Shown piece by piece: positions 1 to 8,661 of a DNA stretch of 64,000 bases. The DNA comes from Bythopirellula polymerisocia. Its GTDB lineage: Bacteria; Planctomycetota; Planctomycetia; Pirellulales; Lacipirellulaceae. The translations under genes and the position numbers were made by a program. Every line of letters begins with the position of its first letter. The stretch's first letter is position 1. The stretch covers positions 1 to 64,000 of the forward strand of contig NZ_SJPS01000006.1 in NCBI RefSeq assembly GCF_007860015.1, given 5' to 3'. The notes beneath the pieces are model-generated. The model had not been told where the DNA came from. It saw only the letters and a list, made by a program, of their open reading frames with translations, and searched no databases.

Positions 1-64
1 TGCCACCACCTCCATCACAAGCCGCCAAGACCTCACGGCGAAATTCCTTCGAGTAAGCTAACAT
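1..64 (-). CDS. IS630-like transposase, N-terminal fragment at window edge
   Basis: Only the first 21 codons are inside the window, beginning MLAYSKEFRREVLAAC and reading off the left edge. That opening resembles the N-terminal helix-turn-helix of IS630-type or related transposases, which bind the element ends. A strong AGGAGG ribosome site lies about 7 bases before the ATG at 62-64, which decides the start. The family call rests on a very short stretch and is an inference; another HTH protein with the same kind of opening is possible. Nothing can be said about intactness. Confidence 0.5.
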   Translation of the reverse strand, partial: MLAYSKEFRREVLAACDGGGG

Positions 65-201
65 CGGTTCACCTCCTGTTTCTGGTGAACCTAGATTAAC
101 TAACTTACCTAGAGGGCGCTAGAGCTAATCGATGGACGCACTAGGAGGAAGCAAGTGCACATGTTTAACCTCTACCCTCTAACCACTACCCACTATACAA
201 A
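65..201. other. Intergenic gap between transposase-like start and protease-like gene
   Basis: Holds the transposase ribosome site (AGGAGG near 73-78), a short CTAG-containing stretch (about 108-124, CTAGAGGGCGCTAG), and a 7-bp-period repeat at 167-201. If an insertion sequence ends here its terminal repeat should lie in 90-165, but the partner end is outside the window so it cannot be placed. Confidence 0.4.
167..201 (+). repeat. Degenerate 7-bp tandem array (TAACCAC-like)
   Basis: The top strand is free of G across this stretch and reads as degenerate heptamers of the form TCTACCC, TCTAACC, ACTACCC. It abuts the stop codon of the gene at 202-972 and, unlike most arrays of this family in the window, does not precede a recognised start codon. 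Confidence 0.6.
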
Positions 202-972
202 CTAATCCCCCATCTCGATATCGACCACAAAATCCCCTTCGAGGAAGTTTCTTCCCAGGAGCAGGGGATAGCTCATGTGGCCCCGATTGTTGAGTGTAAC
301 AACCACTTCCTTCTCGAAGTCATTCCAACGCAAGGTCATGGGGACTTTGTAGCGAGTCTCCCGCTTCTCGGACGTCTTCACGACCACGCATTCTTCGATC
401 CGACTAGCAACCCAGTGAGATTCCTCGTCGTCATTGCTGATGAGAACTCGAATCTCTTTGCCTACGTTCTCTTCCATGGATTCGGCTTCGTCATCGACTT
501 CCCACTCCTCGCAATGCATCGAGCAGGATGCGGCCCCCGTATCGACCCGAGCCTCAAACAGAAGTTCGCTCTGAGATTCCTGGACACGGGCGGTCGCCCC
601 AATGGTGAGTTTGTCAACTTTTTCAATCCGAGCATTGCTCTTGGGCAAGTCGTCAAGCTCTACCTGATCCAAGACCGAACCTGTTGGATCCACCTTATCG
701 AGGGAGGCTAGTTCCTCACGAGGCTTGTCTTTGCGAGACTTGCGAGCGCTGGTAGCCGAGACCAAGAGGTTAGTTTTCGACTTGGTTTTGTCGAGCTTCG
801 ACTTGGAATCCTTGCTGCTAGATTCAGCCTGGGATGGCTTTGCCAACTTGGGTGTTTCCTTGGCTATACCACTGGAAGATATCGTGGCCACAGCCCCAAA
901 GAGCAAAATCACGAGAATCCTCGGGCAGTCGATCAATCGGAGCTTGCCGAAGATTCGTGGAATGTTGTTCAT
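202..972 (-). CDS. Exported retropepsin-like protein (putative ATP-dependent zinc protease / RimK-associated domain)
   Basis: 256 residues. Residues about 17-38 form a hydrophobic signal segment, followed by a Lys/Ser-rich linker to about 115. The C-terminal half has a retropepsin-like fold signature: a DTGA motif around residues 143-146 and a closing LLLGRNFL motif near 240. This matches the family annotated as putative ATP-dependent zinc protease (PF05618), whose catalytic Asp lies in DTGA. Actual substrate is unknown; the family is often near RimK ligases, none of which is seen here. The start ATG at 970-972 has no strong ribosome site. It is the last gene before the transposase-like fragment. 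Confidence 0.75.
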   Translation of the reverse strand: MNNIPRIFGKLRLIDCPRILVILLFGAVATISSSGIAKETPKLAKPSQAESSSKDSKSKLDKTKSKTNLLVSATSARKSRKDKPREELASLDKVDPTGSVLDQVELDDLPKSNARIEKVDKLTIGATARVQESQSELLFEARVDTGAASCSMHCEEWEVDDEAESMEENVGKEIRVLISNDDEESHWVASRIEECVVVKTSEKRETRYKVPMTLRWNDFEKEVVVTLNNRGHMSYPLLLGRNFLEGDFVVDIEMGD

Positions 973-1395
973 GATTTAATCCCTGGGTCGGCCGGAAAAA
1001 GCGGTGGCACACCGGCTTTCTCCCCAGGATAGCAGGTAATGAGGACGAACTACAATCAGAATTTCATTTCCCAAGGGGTTTTGTCGGTATCCACCAAATC
1101 AAATCGTCGTATTTGGGCACTTTTACCCCTTCAAGAAGGTCTTTTCAACTCTCCAAAAGTGGAACCCGGCATACCTGGGAACGTGGGATTAACCAGCAAG
1201 TATCATCCTCAGGCACTCTGTGGTCGCAAAGAAAGCCCTACAAATGTAGCGAAAATCATTGACTTTTCCTTCGCGGGATGCGATGCTGCTGATTGGTAAA
1301 AAATCCGAGTTACTCGTTGTGAGTATTTGACCTGAGGGCGGTTAGCAATATTTGTAGCTAATTGCCCGTATTTTATTAATGGGAGAACACGTCTA
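973..1395. other. 423-bp intergenic gap, nothing convincing
   Basis: Lies between divergent genes, so it must carry both promoters, but no clear -35/-10 pair stands out. A TTGACC at about 1327 is a possible -35 for the downstream PEP-CTERM gene, without a matching -10. An 86-codon reading frame here has no recognisable features. Confidence 0.4.
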
Positions 1396-2037
1396 ATGAA
1401 GAGAAATTCAATTCGAACCTTTCTGGCTTACGCTAGCATGTTGTTGTGCGCGGGTGCGCCGGCTTCCGCAGAAATGTTGTTTATCTTTTCCCCGGCACCG
1501 GGGGGAGGCGTGAAGGTTGTGGGTTCCGGCAGTGGATTTGCGGATAGGGTCGATAATGCAGGTGGTGGAATCCCCGTGACCGCCAACGACTGGGATGTGC
1601 AAGACATCATGCCGGGCTTCTTGAAGACCTCATTTACAACGAGCCAACAGTCCGCCACTTCCGCATCGGGATTGTTTACCAATGTCACTACGGGTGATTC
1701 AGCGACCATCAGCAATTTCAGTGTAGATCGCGATCCCGATTCGGCGGATGACATCGATTGGTTTACGGATCCTGTTTCGCCAGGTGGGGCTGCCCAATTG
1801 ACATTCAATAATGGCGACGAATTTCTGTTTTCGCTCATGGCCTCGTTCGACGCGGCGACCTTGCCTTTTTCCGAATTGGTGATCGGGGAGTCGATCGACG
1901 TCGGTCACACTCAGGGCGCGGGAATCGCAGATGAGTCGTTCGGGATTACAACCGTACGAGTTGTCCCTGAACCGGCCTCGATTGCGCTCTTGTTTGGCTG
2001 TGTGGCTTCGCTGGTCGGTTGTCGGCGAATGCGTTAA
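1396..2037 (+). CDS. PEP-CTERM sorting-signal protein
   Basis: 213 residues. A Sec signal peptide covers residues 1-25 (cleavage after ASA). The C-terminus has the tripartite PEP-CTERM signal: VPEPAS near 190, a hydrophobic helix, then the basic tail CRRMR. Such proteins are exported and processed by an exosortase-type system, and are linked to the cell surface or extracellular matrix. The body is Gly/Ser/Thr-rich with no recognised domain. The ATG at 1396 follows GGGAGAA at good spacing. It is followed by a terminator and then by another PEP-CTERM gene. Confidence 0.85.
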   Translation: MKRNSIRTFLAYASMLLCAGAPASAEMLFIFSPAPGGGVKVVGSGSGFADRVDNAGGGIPVTANDWDVQDIMPGFLKTSFTTSQQSATSASGLFTNVTTGDSATISNFSVDRDPDSADDIDWFTDPVSPGGAAQLTFNNGDEFLFSLMASFDAATLPFSELVIGESIDVGHTQGAGIADESFGITTVRVVPEPASIALLFGCVASLVGCRRMR

Positions 2038-2059
2038 AGAGTCGTTGAATGATAAATAC

Positions 2060-2097
2060 ACACCGGCGATGCCGTTGGCGGTTTCGCCGGTGTTTTT
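2060..2097 (+). terminator. Rho-independent terminator after PEP-CTERM gene
   Basis: Perfect 10-bp stem ACACCGGCGA (2060-2069) with TCGCCGGTGT (2084-2093), 14-base loop, followed directly by a short T run. It lies 23 bases after the stop codon at 2037, and the next gene's ATG (2115) starts just beyond it, so the two PEP-CTERM genes are probably separate transcripts or are attenuated here. Confidence 0.85.
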
Positions 2098-2114
2098 AAT
2101 TGAGGAACGAGACA

Positions 2115-3407
2115 ATGAAGCATTCCGTAAAAGCGTTTGTCGTTGGGCTAGTCGGCCTAGTCGCGGGGACGACTCAGGGAGCGACTTTCTTTTATACCGG
2201 ACCCAATGGAGGGGAATTCTTCAACGAATCTAACTGGAATTCCATTTCAACCGGCGGGGGGACTTCGCCTCTGGCAGGGGAAATCGATCCAGATATTGGT
2301 ATTCTGCACGATCTGATCATCGAAGGAAAATCTGTGATGGCCACGGGCCCCGCAGGTGCAAATGGCTTTAGGCTTGATATCGGAGCGGGCGGGATCCTAT
2401 CACTATTGGCTGGCTCTGATCTGCAAGTCACGAATACCTCCTTCAATGCTCAATTTGAAATAAGCACTGGAGGAACCTTTGTTTTTGCAGATGCAAATTT
2501 AGGGGTCGATGACGACATCTTGTTACGAGGTACGTCCATGTTTTCGGGTGGCACGGTCGAATCCTTTGCCGATGACATCGAATTCATCAGCAGTGCAATT
2601 ACAATCAATGGAACTGAGTTCACTTCTGATGACTCGACAATCTTCAGAGCAGAAATCACTCCGAGTGCCGGTTCATCAGTCACGGGGGCCACGTTCAATG
2701 CTGCTAGTCGCATCGGTGTCCGTGAGTTCAATGTGACCGTCACCGATTCTCATTTTAATGTTACTGGAGATGTCGAAGACGTCTTTGCTACAGATTTACC
2801 TACCGCAACTGCCGCTTTGACTCTGCTCGGCAATTCAACTCTTATTGCTGACCAAGTTCAGGAGGGAGTGCGTCTCATATTGGGCGATTCTTCAACGGCC
2901 ACTTTGACCAATGAAGCCGATCCTGATGAGTTAACCTGGTTCACTGAGACATCAACAGCGACCCTAAACTCTCCTAATGCTCAATTGATTTTACTGAATC
3001 CACAAACGGACAGCTCTGCGGCCAAAATATTTAATGGTGTAACAGGGATGTCCTACGCTTCCGATTCGAGCACATGGATTCCCACGACCTGGAACGGCAC
3101 CGACGCAGTAACGCTCAGCATTACCAGCCTGCCTTCAAATGCCGATTTCGACGGCGATGGCGACGTTGATGGCAGGGACTTTCTCATTTGGCAACGGGGT
3201 TTCGGGCTCACCGGTCAGACGAGCAACTCCAACGGTGATGCCAATGGTAATGGCACCGTCGATGGAGTCGACTTGGCTGATTGGCAAGCCAAATATGGCG
3301 GTGCCCCCCTGGTAGCGGCAGTCGCTGCCGTCCCGGAGCCCGCGAGCCTGCTGTTGATCATAATGGCAGTCGCAGGTTACAGTTGCAAGAGTTTCCGAAG
3401 GGCTTAA
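2115..3407 (+). CDS. PEP-CTERM protein with dockerin-like repeats
   Basis: 430 residues from the ATG at 2115, which follows GAGGAACGAG; an in-frame TTG at 2100 is less likely because it lies in the terminator's T run. A signal peptide (about 1-23) is followed by a long beta-rich Thr/Ser/Asp region with no catalytic motif. Near the C-terminus are two calcium-loop repeats of dockerin type (DFDGDGDVDGRDF and DANGNGTVDGVDL), each followed by a W-Q helix. The protein ends in VPEPAS, a membrane helix and a basic tail. In planctomycetes such dockerin-like repeats are common in giant exported proteins; a partner cohesin is not visible here. Function unknown beyond surface export. Confidence 0.85.
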   Translation: MKHSVKAFVVGLVGLVAGTTQGATFFYTGPNGGEFFNESNWNSISTGGGTSPLAGEIDPDIGILHDLIIEGKSVMATGPAGANGFRLDIGAGGILSLLAGSDLQVTNTSFNAQFEISTGGTFVFADANLGVDDDILLRGTSMFSGGTVESFADDIEFISSAITINGTEFTSDDSTIFRAEITPSAGSSVTGATFNAASRIGVREFNVTVTDSHFNVTGDVEDVFATDLPTATAALTLLGNSTLIADQVQEGVRLILGDSSTATLTNEADPDELTWFTETSTATLNSPNAQLILLNPQTDSSAAKIFNGVTGMSYASDSSTWIPTTWNGTDAVTLSITSLPSNADFDGDGDVDGRDFLIWQRGFGLTGQTSNSNGDANGNGTVDGVDLADWQAKYGGAPLVAAVAAVPEPASLLLIIMAVAGYSCKSFRRA

Positions 3408-3482
3408 GTGTTTTTACCAAACAGGGTAGAAGCCCCGACCGATATACTGGTAACACAACGGGGCTATAAATGAGGATGAAAT

Positions 3483-4556
3483 ATGTCACGCCTTTTTGCA
3501 GCCGATTCTAATGCGCGTTCGATACGAAATCGGACAAGGCGAGGCTTTACTTTAGTCGAGCTTTTAGTCGTAATCGCCATCATCGGAGTACTGGTAGCGC
3601 TCTTGCTACCCGCTGTACAAGCTGCACGTGAGGCGGCCCGCCGTATGCAGTGTGTCAACAACTGTAAGCAAAGTGCCTTGGCAGTCATCAATTATGAATC
3701 GTCCCGCAAGGCCTTGCCTCCCGCCAGTTCACCTCCCTTAACCTTGGTCAATGCTACCGTTCCGTATCAGTACATTCTTCGTTCAGGCACCAACCATAGC
3801 TGGGTTGTCCACGTTCTGCCGTTCATGGAACAGCAAGCTTTGTACGATCAGTTTGACTTGAAAACCGCTATTGCTTCGACCAAAGGCAATCCTCAACCAC
3901 AAGAATCGCAACCCTCCGCGCTCCTGTGCCCGAGTGATCAGTCCCAAGGTGCATTTTACGAGCACGATCGCACGAATGCTCCCGACACTGGAAAACGCTC
4001 CCGTTTCGGCAAAGGCAACTATGCAGCCTTTACTAGCCTGACCCATGTGGACTACACAAACTTTCCTGGTGCAATGGCTCTTTTAGGGCAGGATTTGGCA
4101 CAGGTCCAGGATGGTACCTCGAATACACTTTTGGTTTCGGAAGTGAGGACGCGTAATCTCGAAGACGATGAACGGGGAGTGTGGGCATTGGCTTGGACAG
4201 GGGCTTCACTCATCTCCTACGATCTTCATCCCCTCAATGGACTTCGCACACAGGAAGAAGACGGATTTACACCTGATCCAACCTACCTAGGTACCGGACT
4301 GGCCAATGTTCCCAACGGCTTTCATCCAGACATTATCAACAAATGCACGGACAATGTCGGAGCTCTGGCTATCGGGATGCCCTGTGGAGACAATACTTTT
4401 TTCTCAGCTTCGCCTCGTTCCAATCATCAGGGAGGGGTAAATGCCTCCTTCCTGGACGGTCATGTTGGTTTCTTGAAAAACGACATCGATGAATTGGTAA
4501 TGGCCTATCTGATCTACATCCGTGATGGACAGTCGGTTGATACTTCCAGTCTGTGA
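3483..4556 (+). CDS. DUF1559 domain protein with prepilin-type N-terminus
   Basis: 357 residues. The N-terminus has a type IV prepilin cleavage and methylation signal: [17 protein letters not shown] at about 18-34, so the mature protein should begin at Phe after the Gly. After the pilin helix comes the DUF1559 core, closing with the planctomycete-specific motif [15 protein letters not shown] (H-X9-DG type) near residue 330. These proteins are amplified in planctomycetes and are thought to form pseudopili or surface structures; the role of any single copy is unknown. ATG at 3483 follows GAGGA. The stop overlaps a possible GTG start of the next gene. Confidence 0.9.
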   Translation: MSRLFAADSNARSIRNRTRRGFTLVELLVVIAIIGVLVALLLPAVQAAREAARRMQCVNNCKQSALAVINYESSRKALPPASSPPLTLVNATVPYQYILRSGTNHSWVVHVLPFMEQQALYDQFDLKTAIASTKGNPQPQESQPSALLCPSDQSQGAFYEHDRTNAPDTGKRSRFGKGNYAAFTSLTHVDYTNFPGAMALLGQDLAQVQDGTSNTLLVSEVRTRNLEDDERGVWALAWTGASLISYDLHPLNGLRTQEEDGFTPDPTYLGTGLANVPNGFHPDIINKCTDNVGALAIGMPCGDNTFFSASPRSNHQGGVNASFLDGHVGFLKNDIDELVMAYLIYIRDGQSVDTSSL

Positions 4557-4594
4557 GCCAAGAAATATTCTTTAGCAGCGACAGAGTAATCCCA

Positions 4595-4984
4595 ATGGCA
4601 AATTCATCCTTCGGTTCCGCATGGCCTGGAGTGACCGCAACCTTTGGAGTTCTTCTAATAATTGCAGGGCTCTTGATGCCGGCGATGTCGGATCCCGCGC
4701 AGGCCATTACTCAGGAACAGGCTGATGAATTCTACGAATCGGCGACTGCAATCGAACACGCTACTGCAAATCGGGCGAAGCAGATTCGTGAAAAGAAGGC
4801 TCCTGACAACGCTGAGCAGGCCCGTGAACTTCAGGCAGCCCGCGAACGCTTCACTGCCGCCAAGGAAGAGGTCGAGTCAGCCAAGGATGAACGTAAGAGC
4901 CTCGCTTTCTGGCTGAAAATGGGAGGGGTGGTATTCGTCGTCATTGGGGCAGGGGGCCTCTTTGCTCAAAAATCAGGTGGCTAA
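4595..4984 (+). CDS. Small membrane protein with two helices and a coiled coil, partner of DUF1559 gene
   Basis: 129 residues from the ATG at 4595. A GTG at 4553, overlapping the DUF1559 stop codon, would add 14 residues; neither start has a strong ribosome site. Two hydrophobic helices (about residues 10-30 and 105-125) flank a charged, heptad-like Glu/Lys/Ala-rich segment typical of a coiled coil. No family recognised. Tight spacing behind the DUF1559 gene suggests co-transcription and a role in the same surface apparatus, but this is context only. Confidence 0.7.
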   Translation: MANSSFGSAWPGVTATFGVLLIIAGLLMPAMSDPAQAITQEQADEFYESATAIEHATANRAKQIREKKAPDNAEQARELQAARERFTAAKEEVESAKDERKSLAFWLKMGGVVFVVIGAGGLFAQKSGG

Positions 4985-5033
4985 TTCCTGTAGCGTCGGA
5001 CAACGATTAGCCACCACTGAGGTCAATCACGTA

Positions 5034-6347
5034 ATGCCTAGACCTTTTTGTCCTCATTCGTTGTCATTCCGAGTTTTGGTTCCTGCCTTGATGTTGGCAG
5101 TTAGCTTGGTTTCTTCCCTCCAAGCCATCCAGATCACGCTCGATTACACCCTCGACGCGTACAACGAGAACTGGTTCAACTCTGGAACGCCCGCCGGACA
5201 GGCTCGCCGCGCTGCCGTCGACACCGCTGCCGCGTTCCTCTCCGCCATCATTACCAACGACGACTGGAACAGCCTCTCATCTTTCAGCGGTTCGATCGGT
5301 TTATCAGACATCGATGCGAGCACGATCGTCGATCTCGCTGGTAACACCGTGTCCGGTACGGCGGAAAATGATGGAAGGGGCTTTTCCTACACGATCCCCA
5401 CTTCCAACCGGTCCACCGTCGCCGCGAATGAATATATTATCTACGTCGGAGCCTTTGAGTTTGATTTCGGCACGACGGCCCATGCCAAAGCGATCTGGGA
5501 TGGTTCCGATCGTCGCAACGCGGCTGGGTTTGCGCTAACGGAGTTCAACACCTGGGGAGGGCAAATTAATTTTGATACCGGTAACAACTGGTTCACGGGC
5601 CTGAATCCTGGGATCGATCCCACGGACGACTATGGAGTTCAGGACCCCAACAAAATGCCAACCGTGGATATCACTACGGACAACTGGGATTGGAACACCA
5701 GCTCCGACTCTTGGAAGGGCTTCCAGTTGAGTACCTTGGACCTGTCAGCCAACAACCGTACCGATCTCTACGCCACAGCGCTGCATGAGATGCTCCATGC
5801 CTTGGGAGGCAGCACGAGCAACATGCCCATCTACGTGGGTGTTAACGGCGGTGGCAATTTCACTGGCGAAAACCTGATGACGGTTTATGGCGGCCCCGTA
5901 CCGGGTAGCGGGGGACACTTTGCCCAAAATGTACAGTCCAGAGTTTGGGACTCAGACAACATCATCTCTGAAGCCCTTCTGGATCCTAACTCAACCAGTG
6001 GTGTGCGGAAATACCTCACGGAAGTGGACGCGGCACTGCTCAAAGACCTTGGCTATCAAGTGCTCGACAAGTTCTCACCAGCCGACTTCAATCTAGACGG
6101 TCTCGTCAATGCCGACGATCTCTCGAAATGGCAAACTGCCTATGGAGTCGATAACTCGGCAGACGCCGACGGCGATGGAGATACCGACGGAGCCGACTTT
6201 CTCGTATGGCAACGCGAGATGGGGGCATTTTCAACGCTAGCTTCTAATTCCACAGCAGTTCCTGAACCGTCTGGCATGATCTTATTAGTATGTGCAGTAA
6301 CTCTCTGCGTTCAGCACTCTTTTTCTCGCAAGCCAAAAGCAACGTGA
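5034..6347 (+). CDS. PEP-CTERM metalloprotease with dockerin-like repeats
   Basis: 437 residues from ATG 5034, chosen because it begins directly before a signal peptide (residues 1-31); GAGG lies about 12 bases upstream. The catalytic zinc motif is HEMLHALGG at 251-259, the HExxH signature; the third ligand is not in an HExxHxxGxxH arrangement, so a later residue such as His295 may serve. Residues 347-397 hold two calcium-loop repeats of dockerin type, and the tail is VPEPSG plus helix plus SRKPKAT. Probably an exported, surface-retained zinc endopeptidase. Third gene of the exported-protein group. Confidence 0.85.
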   Translation: MPRPFCPHSLSFRVLVPALMLAVSLVSSLQAIQITLDYTLDAYNENWFNSGTPAGQARRAAVDTAAAFLSAIITNDDWNSLSSFSGSIGLSDIDASTIVDLAGNTVSGTAENDGRGFSYTIPTSNRSTVAANEYIIYVGAFEFDFGTTAHAKAIWDGSDRRNAAGFALTEFNTWGGQINFDTGNNWFTGLNPGIDPTDDYGVQDPNKMPTVDITTDNWDWNTSSDSWKGFQLSTLDLSANNRTDLYATALHEMLHALGGSTSNMPIYVGVNGGGNFTGENLMTVYGGPVPGSGGHFAQNVQSRVWDSDNIISEALLDPNSTSGVRKYLTEVDAALLKDLGYQVLDKFSPADFNLDGLVNADDLSKWQTAYGVDNSADADGDGDTDGADFLVWQREMGAFSTLASNSTAVPEPSGMILLVCAVTLCVQHSFSRKPKAT

Positions 6348-7125
6348 GCCTAAAGAAATTTCCAAGGGGTCGATACTCTCCGATTGACTCGCCAGAGGCA
6401 AATCGCGGAATCAACGCTGACCTCCTACTTCTCCAATTCAAGTCCTGCTCGGCAAGCATGGACCTACTGAAAATTGGCCCAAAAATCGTTGTGGTATTTC
6501 TCTTGCCCATTTCGATAATGGAGCTTGCCACAGGTCAGGCGAACTCGCCAGCGCGATATGGGGGCCAAGGTTTGCTGAGCTGCTTGCCGTCACGTGAAAT
6601 GGGAGGCTCAGTTGGCGAGGGGTTTAGTTTTAAAAACTCCGCCTTGTTCGTGATGCCATGAGCCGCGTAAGTCTTGACTCGCTAACGAGTTGAAGCGATT
6701 CGGACCCGGCGACAGGGGAGGGGTTTTTATTTTTTAAAAAAAGTTTTGACAAAAATATCACTCGCAATCCATCATCGATTCGCGCAGGCGCCACCGGTTC
6801 GCCGCTCCCATTTCGTTAGCCGCGACGCGTCCGACGAGTCTTACGAGTCAGAGCGAAGCGCGTAGATGGCTCAAAAATCGTGGTAGATATTGCCAACCCA
6901 CATCGCGATAATGTTCGTCGCAGCGGAATCTCATTGGGGCAAATTGCTGAACTGTGGTCTGCGAGTTGAGAGCCGAGGGTGTGCGTACTCCTTGTCCGTT
7001 CACTGACTATTCCAGTGGCAGTCAGATGAGAGGAAACTCATATTCTCCGGCAAACGAGGGCTGAATTGCACGGCACAGTATGTGCATCTCGGATTTCCTT
7101 TTTTGTGTAGACTTAATGCAGTTTA
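6348..7125. other. 778-bp intergenic region without a credible gene
   Basis: No reading frame with family features. An AT-rich stretch at 6722-6770 (T run then A run, then TTGACA near 6757) could hold promoter elements but lacks a good -10. At 6815-6832 is a GC-rich motif GTTAGCCGCGACGCGTCC, which recurs inverted at 41697-41714 and in variant form near 39955-39970. The leader of pyruvate kinase lies at the right end. Confidence 0.4.
6815..6832. repeat. GC-rich dispersed motif
   Basis: GTTAGCCGCGACGCGTCC; recurs inverted at 41697-41714 with one difference, and as TAGCCGTGTCGCGTC (complement) near 39956-39970. Confidence 0.5.
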
Positions 7126-8586
7126 ATGCCCTCGAATTTTTCTCAGTGGTCTAATATGGAATCGCAACCCAGATACTACCGGCAGACGAAAATCGTGATC
7201 ACCTTGGGGCCGGCCACAGAATCGGCTGAGCGCCTGTCACAGTTGATCGCTGCGGGTGTGGATATCATCCGCCTGAATATGGCACATGGCACGCGGGAAT
7301 GGGTCGTGGAGGTCGTCGGACGAATTCGAGATGTCTCCCAAGAGTCGGGCCGTCAAGTTGCCGTCATGATGGATGTCAAAGGACCGGAAATTCGCACCGG
7401 TGACGTTGAGCAACCAATTGAGTTAGCTAAGGGCGATCTGCTCGATTTCCATACCGATTCGACTCAGGTGAAAGATCCGAATATCCCATGCGTTTCCGTA
7501 AACTACGCGGATCTCCCTCGGGATGTGGGATTAGGGCAGATAATCTTGGTCGATAGCGGCTTGCTGCGTTTTAAGGTAATTGCCAAGGATGAGCAAAGTA
7601 TCCGCTGCGAAGTTCTCACGCCGGGCACACTAGGTTCGCGAAGACATATCAATCTGCCTGGAGTTCAGGTCGATTTGCCGTCACTTGCTAAGAAAGACGA
7701 GGCAGACTTGCAAGCCGGTGTGGCTGCGGGAATCGATTTTGTAGCTTTGTCATTTGTCCGCCAGGCCGAGGATGTTCGCACGTTGCGCCGTTTCTTGGAT
7801 CAACTTGGATCGTCAGCAAAGATTGTTTCCAAGATTGAAGAGCAAGCGGGAGTCCGCAATATGGAAGAAATCATTGACGCGTCAGACGCGATCATGGTTG
7901 CCAGGGGTGATCTTGGTATTGAAATCGATTACCACCAATTGCCTCTTGTTCAGACCGAGCTTGTCAGCGCTTGCCAAGGCAAAGGGAAACCCGTGATCAT
8001 CGCTACACACCTGCTCGAGTCCATGATCAATTCGCCGATTCCAACGCGTGCAGAGATTTCAGACATTTCGAACGCAGTTCGCGAACAGGCAGATGCAGTG
8101 ATGTTATCGGGCGAAACAACGACGGGCTCTTATCCGTTGGAATGTGTCGAGGTATTCAAGAATATCATTCGCAGCATCGAACCTACGGTGCATGGGCAAT
8201 TGAATTCGCGGATTGAACTCAAGGAGCCGAAGTCAAAAATGCTACGGTCGGCGGCTGTGTTGGCCCAAGAGCTGGGGCAATCGGCAATCGTGGTATTTAC
8301 GCGAAGTGGCTTTCTCGCCTACGTGCTCGGAGCATTACGACCTTACGGAGTTCCGATTTTCGCCTTTACCGATGTCGAAAAGATATTTCGCCAACTCTTG
8401 CTCCCTTGGGGAGTAGAACCTTTCCTGATGGACTTTTCAGAGGATCCCGAGCAAACAATCCTCGATTCGCTAAGCGTACTGAAGCAGAAACAATGGTGTG
8501 CGCCGGGTACATGGGTCGTTGTGATCACCAATGCCTTGGCGAACGAGAAAGTCATCGACACGATGCAGTTGCGCAAAGTGGAGTAA
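7126..8586 (+). CDS. pyk: Pyruvate kinase
   Basis: 486 residues. Transfers phosphate from phosphoenolpyruvate to ADP in the last step of glycolysis, in the cytoplasm. Visible family motifs: TKIVITLGPA (21-30), DVKGPEIRTG (83-92), the catalytic-lysine region KIVSKIEEQAG, MVARGDLGIEI, and THLLESMI...PTRAE with MLSGET. The C-terminal allosteric domain is present. Two positions that bind K+ in classical enzymes appear changed: the usual N-x-S-H-G is NMAHG (Ala53) and D-T-K-G-P is DVKGP (Val84). Start uncertain: ATG 7126 or ATG 7156; neither has a good ribosome site. Single gene, convergent with the next. Confidence 0.95.
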   Translation: MPSNFSQWSNMESQPRYYRQTKIVITLGPATESAERLSQLIAAGVDIIRLNMAHGTREWVVEVVGRIRDVSQESGRQVAVMMDVKGPEIRTGDVEQPIELAKGDLLDFHTDSTQVKDPNIPCVSVNYADLPRDVGLGQIILVDSGLLRFKVIAKDEQSIRCEVLTPGTLGSRRHINLPGVQVDLPSLAKKDEADLQAGVAAGIDFVALSFVRQAEDVRTLRRFLDQLGSSAKIVSKIEEQAGVRNMEEIIDASDAIMVARGDLGIEIDYHQLPLVQTELVSACQGKGKPVIIATHLLESMINSPIPTRAEISDISNAVREQADAVMLSGETTTGSYPLECVEVFKNIIRSIEPTVHGQLNSRIELKEPKSKMLRSAAVLAQELGQSAIVVFTRSGFLAYVLGALRPYGVPIFAFTDVEKIFRQLLLPWGVEPFLMDFSEDPEQTILDSLSVLKQKQWCAPGTWVVVITNALANEKVIDTMQLRKVE

Positions 8587-8661
8587 GCAGGCGATAACGA
8601 GCCGAGCTATCACCCGGGTCCGAGGGAGGCAAGGTTCAATGTGTACCACAGTGGCCTGCTG

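Noticed and set aside
277-711. 144-codon plus-strand reading frame
   Set aside because: Lies wholly opposite the aspartyl-protease-like gene, with no domain or ribosome site.
1039-1299. 86-codon frame in the gap before the first PEP-CTERM gene
   Set aside because: No domain, no ribosome site, and composition not like the coding neighbours.
6290-6661. 123-codon frame overlapping the end of the metalloprotease gene
   Set aside because: Overlaps a well supported gene in another frame and has no recognisable features.
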